The notes under the pieces are model-generated. The model was not told the origin of the DNA, ran no database searches, and saw only the letters and a program-made list of their open reading frames with translations. Below, in pieces: positions 8,421 to 15,464 of a DNA stretch of 64,000 bases. The stretch lies in assembly GCA_963812795.1 (NCBI GenBank), contig CAWEWG010000016.1:1-64000 (forward strand), read 5' to 3'. Source of the DNA: Hyphomicrobium_A sp963812795. Lineage in GTDB: Bacteria; Pseudomonadota; Alphaproteobacteria; Rhizobiales; Hyphomicrobiaceae. Positions within the stretch are counted from its first letter, which is position 1; the number at the start of each line of letters is the position of its first letter. A program made the position numbers and the translations under genes.

Positions 8421-9258
8421 CTAGCTGCCCTTCCACTCCGGCTTACGCTTGTCGAGGAAGGCACTTATGCCCTCCTCCGCGTCGCGTGCCATCATGTTGT
8501 CGACCATCACCTTCGCCGCGTAGGCGTAGGCATCCTTCAGCGGCATCTCTCCTTGCGCGTAGAAGGCGGCCTTGCCCATGGCGACGGTGAGCGGCGACTT
8601 GGCGGCGATCTTGCCGGCCAGCGCCAGCGCCTCGGGGAGCACGCGCCCCTCCGGCACGACGCGGTTGACGAGGCCCCAGGCGGCGGCGTCGGCGGCGGAG
8701 ATGAGCTCACCGAGCAGCAGCATCTCCATGGCGCGCTTGCGTCCGACGTTGCGCGACAGGGCGACCATCGGCGTCGAGCAGAAGAGGCCGATGTTGACGC
8801 CGGGGGTGCAGAACTTGGCGGTGTCGGCGGCGACGGCGAGATCGCAGGTGGCGACGAGCTGGCAGCCGGCGGCGGTGGCGGTGCCCTGCACTGCGGCGAT
8901 CACCGGCTTGGGGCAGGCGACGATCGCCTGCATCATATCCGCGCAGCGCGTCATCGCCTCGGTGTAGAAAGCGAGGCCCTTGTCGGGGTCGGCGCGGTGG
9001 TGGGTAAGTTCTTTCAGGTCATGGCCGGCACAGAACGCCGGCCCGTTGGCGGCGAGCACGATGGCGCGACACGGTGCGGTCAGAAGACAGCCGTGTGAAG
9101 CGAGAGTGCACCCTGTCGATCATCTCGACCGACAGGCTGTTGCGTGTATCCGGCCGGTTCAGGGTGACGAGCGCAACGCCCGCCTGCGACCGGTCGACGA
9201 GAAGCAGCGGGTCGGAGCCGATCTTGGCCTTGGCGGCCACTACCGTGCGGTCCTGCAT
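8421..9258 (-). CDS. Enoyl-CoA hydratase/isomerase-family protein, ECHDC3-like (frameshifted)
   Basis: A crotonase-fold protein of about 278 residues. The N-terminal frame has LLLVDRSQAGVALVTLNRPDTRNSLS; the second frame resumes at LAANGPAFCAGHDLKEL. Deleting the single base at 9069 joins them as DRTVRAIVLAANGPAF, exactly the family pattern. The oxyanion-hole segments are present (FCAGHDLKEL; VQGTATAAGCQL). The two catalytic glutamates of classical enoyl-CoA hydratase are not: the sequence has GCQLVATCD and PGVNIGL instead. That resembles the ECHDC3 subgroup, so hydratase activity is doubtful. The start is the ATG at 9258, with GAGGAGA upstream. The CoA-binding gene follows. Confidence 0.8.
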
Positions 9259-9304
9259 CAGTTGTTCTCGTCTCCTCTGGTAATCCCCGGCGACTCTAGT
9301 GCGA

Positions 9305-9829
9305 CTATTGTAACGCTTTTTCGATCTCGGCTCGATGTGCTTTGACGAGTTCGACATTCTCCAGATGCTCGAGGCGCGGGGTCGTGTTGATCGCCTCGTT
9401 GAGCTCCTTGATCAGCTCCTTCTTGTCGGCTTCCGGAATGGACGCGTCGCCGGTCACGTCGGCCAACTCCTTTTTCAGGGCCTCAACCGGCTCGGTGAAG
9501 TCGCCCGACTTGGAATCGAGCCCGGCCATGACGATCGAGATATTGGCGGCGACGTCGTCCAACTCGGCAAAGGTCGCAAACCCGTGCTTCTTGGCGATGT
9601 TGTCGAGCTCGGTCTGCAGCCCCGGCTCGATAGTGTCGCCTGCCTGCTGCAGCTTCGGAGCCACGGTGGCCAGATCCGGCTGGGCGGAGACAAAGCTCTT
9701 CACCTGCGCCTCGGTCAGCTTGATCTGCTTGATCGGCTCGTCCTTCGGCTCTTGCGCCCAGGCCGCCGTGCCATACGCGGTCAAACAGAGCATAAGGGAA
9801 ATGATCAAACGGGGTAGCGCGTGCCGCAT
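9305..9829 (-). CDS. Exported alpha-helical protein of unknown function
   Basis: A 174-residue protein with a signal peptide (MRHALPRLIISLMLCLTAYG, cleaved near AWAQ) and a mature part rich in charged helices: KQIKLTEAQVKSFVSAQPDL, TELDNIAKKHGF, EALKKELADVTGD and VELVKAHRAEIEKAL. AAGGAG lies a few bases upstream of the ATG at 9829 and supports this start over the longer frame. It is likely periplasmic. No enzymatic motif is visible, and the family is unnamed as far as I can tell. It is immediately upstream of, and codirectional with, the ECH-like gene. Confidence 0.75.
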   Translation of the reverse strand: MRHALPRLIISLMLCLTAYGTAAWAQEPKDEPIKQIKLTEAQVKSFVSAQPDLATVAPKLQQAGDTIEPGLQTELDNIAKKHGFATFAELDDVAANISIVMAGLDSKSGDFTEPVEALKKELADVTGDASIPEADKKELIKELNEAINTTPRLEHLENVELVKAHRAEIEKALQ

Positions 9830-10169
9830 CGAAGCTTCTCCTTGGCATTTATGTTCCGCCTGCGCGGATTTGAACGGGAATTGCCACCACCACTTTGCGA
9901 CGCTTTCGCGCCCACGCCACCTCGCGGCGCGGTGTTTCACTCAGTTTTGCCAATTGCCCCATGTCGCCGCGGCCTGCAAGCGCGCCGCTCCCCACGACGT
10001 GGCGGTATCATAATACCACATTTGGCAAGCTATTGATTTTGCTAGCTTTCACAATCAGTCGTCGAAATTGCGATTGACACCGAGAATCCGATCTGATTGT
10101 AAGACGCCTCTCGCGCCGGATATGCAGCGCTTCTGCGCCGTCCGACGATCCAGCAGTGGAGCCCCGACA
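9830..10169. other. Intergenic region upstream of rplM
   Basis: 340 bases between the exported-protein gene (minus strand) and rplM (plus strand). It contains an AT-rich segment around 10005-10080, unusual for this window, which holds the likely rplM promoter. No gene is supported. Confidence 0.45.
10074..10103 (+). promoter_or_regulatory. Candidate sigma-70 promoter for rplM-rpsI
   Basis: A consensus -35 box TTGACA (10074-10079) is followed after 17-18 bases by TTGTAAG (10097-10103), a weak -10. It lies about 70 bases before the rplM start in the AT-rich stretch. Alphaproteobacterial -10 boxes are often loose, so this is plausible but unproven. Confidence 0.45.
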
Positions 10170-10631
10170 ATGCCGACCTTCGTCGCCAAGCCCGGCGATG
10201 TGGTGAAGAAGTGGATCCTGATCGACGCCGACGGTCTCGTCGTCGGTCGCCTCGCCGCTCTCATCGCCACGCGCCTCAAGGGCAAGCACAAGCCGATCTA
10301 CACCCCGCACGTCGACTGCGGCGACAACATCATCGTCGTCAATGCCGACAAGGTGATCTTCACCGGCGATAAGCACAACGACAAGGTCTACTACCGCCAC
10401 ACCGGCTACCCCGGCGGCATCAAGGAGCAGACCCCCAAGATGATCCTCGAGGGCAAGTTCCCCGAGCGTGTCGTCGAGAAGGCGGTCGAGCGCATGTTGA
10501 AGCGCGGCCCGCTGCAGCGTCAGCTCATGCGCAATCTCAAGGTCTATAAGGGTGCCGAGCATCCGCACGCAGCGCAGAGCCCCGAAAAGCTCGACGTGGC
10601 GAAGCTCAACCGCAAGAACGCGAGGGTCTGA
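10170..10631 (+). CDS. rplM: 50S ribosomal protein L13
   Basis: A 153-residue L13, an early-assembly protein of the large subunit. Typical segments are KKWILIDADGLVVGRLAALIA, KGKHKPIYTPHVDCGD, NIIVVNADKV, YYRHTGYPGG, RVVEKAVERMLKRGPL and the terminal YKGAEHPHAAQSPE. The start MPTFVAKPGDV matches the alphaproteobacterial form, so the upstream open frame is leader. rpsI begins 4 bases after the stop, the usual L13-S9 operon, and a terminator follows rpsI. Confidence 0.98.
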   Translation: MPTFVAKPGDVVKKWILIDADGLVVGRLAALIATRLKGKHKPIYTPHVDCGDNIIVVNADKVIFTGDKHNDKVYYRHTGYPGGIKEQTPKMILEGKFPERVVEKAVERMLKRGPLQRQLMRNLKVYKGAEHPHAAQSPEKLDVAKLNRKNARV

Positions 10632-10635
10632 GACG

Positions 10636-11124
10636 ATGGCGCAGGAAACCAGGTCTTTGGGTGACCTCGAGCAGATCAAGGGCGCTAGTCCCGCGACCCC
10701 CAACGCCGCTCCCCAGCACGTGCAGAAGCTCGACAGCCTCGGCCGCGCTTACGCAACCGGCAAGCGCAAGAACGCGGTTGCCCGCGTGTGGCTGAAGCCA
10801 GGCCGCGGCGCGATCATCATTAACGACAAGGACTACACGGCATACTTCGCCCGACCGGTCCTTCAGATGCTGCTGCAGCAGCCGCTCTCCGCGGTGAGCC
10901 GCAACACGCAGTACGACATCAACGCGACGGTCGTCGGCGGCGGATTGTCCGGTCAGGCCGGAGCCGTCCGTCACGGCATCTCCAAGGCTCTCACCTACTT
11001 CGAGCCGGATCTGCGCACGGTGCTCAAGAAGGGCGGCTTCCTCACGCGCGACAGCCGCGTCGTCGAGCGCAAGAAGTACGGCCGCATGAAAGCCCGCCGC
11101 AGCTTCCAGTTCTCCAAGCGCTAA
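10636..11124 (+). CDS. rpsI: 30S ribosomal protein S9
   Basis: A 162-residue S9 with the family core YATGKRKNAVARVWLKPG, the QAGAVRHGISKAL segment and the C-terminal tail KARRSFQFSKR, which reaches the ribosomal P-site. The first 35 or so residues are an extension rich in Gln, Pro and Ala, as is common in alphaproteobacterial S9. It is translated directly after rplM and followed by a terminator. Confidence 0.98.
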   Translation: MAQETRSLGDLEQIKGASPATPNAAPQHVQKLDSLGRAYATGKRKNAVARVWLKPGRGAIIINDKDYTAYFARPVLQMLLQQPLSAVSRNTQYDINATVVGGGLSGQAGAVRHGISKALTYFEPDLRTVLKKGGFLTRDSRVVERKKYGRMKARRSFQFSKR

Positions 11125-11156
11125 TAGGCGCCTGCAGTTGCGAGGAAACCTCAAGC

Positions 11157-11188
11157 CAGGCCGCTCCAAAGGCGGCCTGTCGCTTTTT
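11157..11188 (+). terminator. Terminator of the rplM-rpsI operon
   Basis: Inverted repeat CAGGCCGC (11157-11164) and GCGGCCTG (11172-11179) with a 7-base loop, followed by TCGCTTTTT. A second GC-rich hairpin (GCCCGGG/CCCGGGC) follows without a T-run. Confidence 0.8.
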
Positions 11189-11294
11189 GCGCCCGGGAAG
11201 ACTTGCCCGGGCATCGCCGGGATGCCAAATACGCCCCCGGTGGGAGATATGACGTTACGGCAACCGCCGCCGGCGTTCCGACAGGCAGGATGAG

Positions 11295-12026
11295 ATGGAC
11301 TGGCTAGTGCAAGACCTCGGCTATTTGCTCGGGGTACTAGGCGAAGAAGCGCAACATCTCGTTTCGATCGACTGGTATCGCCAGAACTTCGTCGCCCTCG
11401 TCAACATCATCATGATCGACCTCGTGCTGGCGGGCGACAATGCCATCATTGTCGGACTCGCCGCATCGCGCGTTCCCAAGGAGATCCGCGCCAGGGTCAT
11501 CTTCTGGGGCATCGCCGCCGCGGTGGTGCTGCGCATATTCTTCGCCGCCATCACCGTCCAGCTCCTCGCCATCATCGGCCTGACACTCGCCGGCGGCATC
11601 CTGCTGCTATGGGTGTGCTGGAAAATGTACCGGCAGATCACCACCGGCGATCATCACGGGGATGTCGGTGCGACGCAGCCGCAGGGGGACCTCGGCTTCT
11701 GGTCCGCCGTCGGCCTCATCACCGTCGCCGACGTGTCAATGTCGCTCGACAACGTGCTGGCCGTCGCCGGCGCCGCCAAGGGCAACACCCTCGTCCTCGT
11801 CATCGGCCTCGCCGTGGCCATCGTGCTGATGGCGGTCGCCTCGCACTTCATCGCCAACCTGCTGGTCAAGTATCCGTGGATCACGTGGATCGGCCTGCTC
11901 ATCATCCTCTGGGTGGCACTCGGCATGATCTACGAGGGCTCGCACGAGGTGACCTGCAAGGCGTTCAACTTCGGATGCTCGGAGTCGCTGTGGGAGGGCA
12001 TCGTGCACCGATTGGGGCTAACATAG
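11295..12026 (+). CDS. TerC-family integral membrane protein (YjbE-like)
   Basis: A 243-residue membrane protein with about seven helices. The TerC hallmark is two related acidic motifs in membrane segments: DLVLAGDNAIIVGLA (about residues 41-55) and DVSMSLDNVLAVAG (about 146-159). TerC-family proteins are linked to metal ion export (manganese for several members) and to tellurite resistance; the substrate here cannot be read from sequence. No other tellurite gene lies nearby. It is inserted between rpsI and argC, which are adjacent in many relatives. Confidence 0.9.
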   Translation: MDWLVQDLGYLLGVLGEEAQHLVSIDWYRQNFVALVNIIMIDLVLAGDNAIIVGLAASRVPKEIRARVIFWGIAAAVVLRIFFAAITVQLLAIIGLTLAGGILLLWVCWKMYRQITTGDHHGDVGATQPQGDLGFWSAVGLITVADVSMSLDNVLAVAGAAKGNTLVLVIGLAVAIVLMAVASHFIANLLVKYPWITWIGLLIILWVALGMIYEGSHEVTCKAFNFGCSESLWEGIVHRLGLT

Positions 12027-12128
12027 CCGCCACCCGGCGCCGGGCCGCACACCCTATATTGACAGCATCGTGTGCGGCGACTTAGAGCCGCGCAACCGCA
12101 GCTTGGTGCTGCCACGAGAGCTGAAGCG

Positions 12129-13106
12129 ATGAGCACTTCACACACGCCGAAGATCTTCATCGACGGCGAGGCCGGTACCACCGGACTCGAGATCCGCGAG
12201 CGGCTGGCGCGCGAGCCGCGCGTCGAGGTGAAGAGCATCGATCCGGCCCTGCGCAAGGATCAAGCGGCGCGCAAGGCCATGCTGCGCGAGGTCGACCTCG
12301 TGGTGCTTTGCCTGCCCGACGATGCCGCCAGGGAAACCGTGGCGCTCGCCGATGCGCTCGGCGAAGAGGCGCCGCGCATCCTCGATGCCTCGACGGCGCA
12401 TCGCGTGGCGCCCGGCTGGGTCTACGGCTTCGCCGAGCTCGACGCCGCGCAGGCCGACGAAGTGCGGGCCGCCCAGCGGGTCGCCAATCCCGGCTGCTAT
12501 CCCACCGGGGCCATCGCGCTAATCCGGCCGCTGGTCGATGCCGGCATCATCCCCGCCGACCATCCGCTCACCGTCAACGCCGTGAGCGGCTACTCCGGCG
12601 GCGGCCGCAGCATGATCGAGGCCTACGAGACCGGTACCGCGCCGCCGTTCGAGCTCTACGCGCTCGGGCTGGAACACAAGCACGTCCCCGAGCTGATGCG
12701 CTACGCGGGCCTGACGCGGCGGCCGATCTTTGTGCCGTCGGTGGGCAACTTCCGCCAAGGCATGCTGGTGTCGATTCCGCTGCACCTCGACATGCTGCCA
12801 GGAGCGCCGAACCTGCGCGACATAGAGCAGGCCTTGGCCGCTCACTATCGTGGCGCCGAGCTGGTCTCCGTCGTTGATGAGCCGACGACCAAGGCTGCGC
12901 GGCTTACCGCCGAGGATCTCAACGCCACCGACAAGCTCGAGCTGTTTGTGTTCGGCAAGGAAGAGTTGAAGCAGGCGGTTCTCGTCGCCCGCCTCGACAA
13001 CCTCGGCAAGGGCGCGGCCGGCGCGGCGGTGCAGAACATCCGCCTCATGCTGGGCATCGACGAGACGGCCCGGCCCGCGTCCGCTAAGGCGCGGCAGCCC
13101 GCGTGA
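12129..13106 (+). CDS. argC: N-acetyl-gamma-glutamyl-phosphate reductase
   Basis: ArgC reduces N-acetylglutamyl phosphate to the semialdehyde in arginine synthesis, using NADPH. At 325 residues it is the shorter, type 2 form common in alphaproteobacteria. The N terminus KIFIDGEAGTTGLEIRERL is the cofactor-binding loop; the catalytic cysteine is Cys123 in NPGCYPTGA; SGYSGGGR and GLEHKHVPE with the active-site histidine follow. The ATG at 12129 is used because homology begins there. The 3' end overlaps the convergent ctaA gene by 23 bases, so no terminator can lie between them. Confidence 0.95.
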   Translation: MSTSHTPKIFIDGEAGTTGLEIRERLAREPRVEVKSIDPALRKDQAARKAMLREVDLVVLCLPDDAARETVALADALGEEAPRILDASTAHRVAPGWVYGFAELDAAQADEVRAAQRVANPGCYPTGAIALIRPLVDAGIIPADHPLTVNAVSGYSGGGRSMIEAYETGTAPPFELYALGLEHKHVPELMRYAGLTRRPIFVPSVGNFRQGMLVSIPLHLDMLPGAPNLRDIEQALAAHYRGAELVSVVDEPTTKAARLTAEDLNATDKLELFVFGKEELKQAVLVARLDNLGKGAAGAAVQNIRLMLGIDETARPASAKARQPA

Positions 13107-14151
13107 TCGCATGCAGGTGCAGCGTGGCAGCGGCGATGACCACCGCCGCTCCCGCCTGATGCGTCAGACCAAGCTCGAGCGGCACGCCCCAGAGCAGCGT
13201 CCAGATGCCGATCAGCATTTGCGCCAAGACGCATCCGGTGAGCAGGCCGGCCGAGCCAACGATGCGCTCGTCGTCGGCGGAGCGGATCAGCGACGCGAGA
13301 TGCGCCAGCGCCACGATGACGAGGGCATACGCCGTGACGCGATGGTTGAACTGTACGGTCGTCACGTTCTCGAAGAAGTTGAGATACCAGGGCGACCGCG
13401 CGGCGAGGCCGTCGGGGACGAGCTTGCCGTCCATCAGCGGCCAGGTATTGTAGGTCAGCCCCGCCTTCAATCCGGCAACGAGCGCGCCCAGCCCCGACTG
13501 CACGAAGACGAGTGCGAACAGTGCCGCCGCCATGCGGCGCTGACCTTGCGTAACGGTGCGCAGGCGCACACGTCCGCTAGCCGGTGCGGCCTCGAGGGCC
13601 AGCCACACCAGCAGCGACAGAATGGCAAAGGCGGTCAGCAAATGCAGTGCGAGGCGGTATTGGCTGACGTCGATGCGATCGACGAGACCCGACTTCACCA
13701 TGTACCAGCCGATCGCACCCTGCAGGCCGCCCAGCGCCAGGACGCCCACGCATTTCACGGCAAAGGCGCCGCGCAGCTTGCCCATCAACCAGAACACGAC
13801 GAACGGCACGGCAAAGGCGATCCCGATGAAGCGCCCTAGAAAGCGGTGCGCCCACTCCCACCAATAGATGGCCTTGAAGCCATCGAGAGTCATGCCGGCG
13901 TTGACGACAGAATATTCCGGGATCGCCTTGTACTTCTCGAAGGCGACGAGCCAGTCGGCTTCGTTGAGCGGCGGGATGGCGCCGAGCAGCGGCTGCCATT
14001 CGGTGATCGACAGCCCGCTGTCGGTGAGGCGCACGGCACCGCCGACGACGATCATGCAGAAGACGAGGACGGCGACGGCCAGCAGCCAAATCTGCACGGC
14101 AGCGTCGGCCGCACGCGCCGAGCGCACATCATGTGTGGCGGAAATGGCCAA
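13084..14151 (-). CDS. ctaA: Heme A synthase (COX15/CtaA family)
   Basis: An integral membrane enzyme of about 355 residues that oxidises the C8 methyl group of heme O to make heme A for cytochrome c oxidase. Eight membrane helices are predicted, with the two-repeat layout and heme-ligand histidines: VVGGAVRLTDSGLSITEW, YWWEWAHRFLGR, LALHLL, FNHRVTAYAL and LGLTHQAGAA. The first codon of the open frame is TTG at 14151, preceded in frame by a stop; a GTG at 14127 is an alternative, so the start is uncertain by eight codons. Its 3' end overlaps argC on the opposite strand. Confidence 0.93.
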   Translation of the reverse strand: MAISATHDVRSARAADAAVQIWLLAVAVLVFCMIVVGGAVRLTDSGLSITEWQPLLGAIPPLNEADWLVAFEKYKAIPEYSVVNAGMTLDGFKAIYWWEWAHRFLGRFIGIAFAVPFVVFWLMGKLRGAFAVKCVGVLALGGLQGAIGWYMVKSGLVDRIDVSQYRLALHLLTAFAILSLLVWLALEAAPASGRVRLRTVTQGQRRMAAALFALVFVQSGLGALVAGLKAGLTYNTWPLMDGKLVPDGLAARSPWYLNFFENVTTVQFNHRVTAYALVIVALAHLASLIRSADDERIVGSAGLLTGCVLAQMLIGIWTLLWGVPLELGLTHQAGAAVVIAAATLHLHAITRAAAP

Positions 14152-14246
14152 GGCCCGCGTCCCCTACTCAACTCCACGCGGGTGATACCGGCCGGCGCGG
14201 ACCCGATCAAGGTGCCGAACGCCGCGGCTACCGCTGCTGCGGGAGC

Positions 14247-15314
14247 TTAAGGCGCCGGGCGGGCCCCGGCATAGCGCTTCAGGGTATTCATCAGCGCAAA
14301 CGGCACCCCGGAAAGCAGCGCCTTCACGTAGCGCATGTCCTGGAAATCACCGTTGAGGGAAAGGCGCGGCAGCGCCGTCAGCTCGTGCACGTGCTCGGGG
14401 TACAGCAGCCCCTTTTGCGTGGTCACGGCGGTCTCGATGCCCAACTCCGCGGCGATGCGGAACTCGCGTTCGCCGGCGCTGTTCTCGCAGCCGTAGGGAT
14501 AGCTGAAGTGCCGGCACGGGTGGCCCAGCTCCTTCTCGATGCGCGCGATGCTTTCAGCCATCTCGGCGCGGGCCTGGCGCTCGCCCAGCTTTGCCAGCGC
14601 ATAGTGCCCGCGTGTATGGGCCCCTATGGTGACCAGCGGATCCTTGGCGAGCTGGCGCAGCTCGTCCCAGGACATGACGAGGTCGGCGTGCGCGCTGGCA
14701 GGGTCGATGTTGTGCGCCGCGGCGAGCTCGGCGACGACGGCGCGTGCCTGCGCTTCCGGCAGCTCCCGCAGCCACCAATAGATCTCGTGATAAGCCGCAT
14801 CCATTTCGGCTGGCGTCGACAGCCGGAAGTGTCGCGTCTCGCCACGCATGCAAAGCGTGATCTGCGGCGCGGCGCGCAACACCTTTTCGAAGGTGAGCCA
14901 CCAGAAATCGCCGCGTCCGTCGGCGAAGTCGCTCGGCACGTAGATGGTAAAAGGCGCATTGTAGCGTTTGAAGATCGGATAGGCGTGATCGCGGTTGTCG
15001 CGATAGCCGTCGTCGAGGGTGAAGCAGGCGAACGGCCGCTCGCTTTCGGCGTTCTCGAGACGTTGGCGGACCTCATCGAGCGGGATGATGTCGAATCCGG
15101 CGTCGATCACCTCGCGCACGACTGCTTCGAGGAACTCGGGCGTCACCTTGAGGATGCGGTTCGGCTCGAACGGTTGCGGCGGCGCCGGATCGACATGGTG
15201 CAGCATGAAGATGACGCCGGCGCCGCGCGTATACGGCGCCAGCAGGTTTCCAGCCCCCGTGTAGTGAACCGCCGCCAGTGCGGTCTTGAGGAGCGCCGTC
15301 GATCGTCTGCTCAT
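14247..15314 (-). CDS. Polysaccharide deacetylase family protein
   Basis: A 355-residue NodB-fold carbohydrate esterase that removes acetyl groups from sugar polymers. The motif 1 aspartates are Asp101-Asp102 in FTLDDGYRDN; the metal-binding motif 2 appears as IGAHTRGH, and HFSYPYG corresponds to motif 3. No signal peptide is evident; the N terminus has a weakly hydrophobic stretch. It lies downstream of the Wzc-like gene on the same strand and next to exopolysaccharide genes, so modification of the exported polymer is the likely role (inferred). Confidence 0.88.
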   Translation of the reverse strand: MSRRSTALLKTALAAVHYTGAGNLLAPYTRGAGVIFMLHHVDPAPPQPFEPNRILKVTPEFLEAVVREVIDAGFDIIPLDEVRQRLENAESERPFACFTLDDGYRDNRDHAYPIFKRYNAPFTIYVPSDFADGRGDFWWLTFEKVLRAAPQITLCMRGETRHFRLSTPAEMDAAYHEIYWWLRELPEAQARAVVAELAAAHNIDPASAHADLVMSWDELRQLAKDPLVTIGAHTRGHYALAKLGERQARAEMAESIARIEKELGHPCRHFSYPYGCENSAGEREFRIAAELGIETAVTTQKGLLYPEHVHELTALPRLSLNGDFQDMRYVKALLSGVPFALMNTLKRYAGARPAP

Positions 15315-15464
15315 GCTGATCTCATCCGTCGAGGTGCGCGGCCGAATGTGCCGTGCCGACTGTCCAGCAATAATCGTGCAGACGCATCCTCCGCACGCTC
15401 AAGCTTCCGGCCAAAAAGCCGAGTTGGCTAACGGCCGATTAAGCGGCACGCGGACGGCCTTCAC

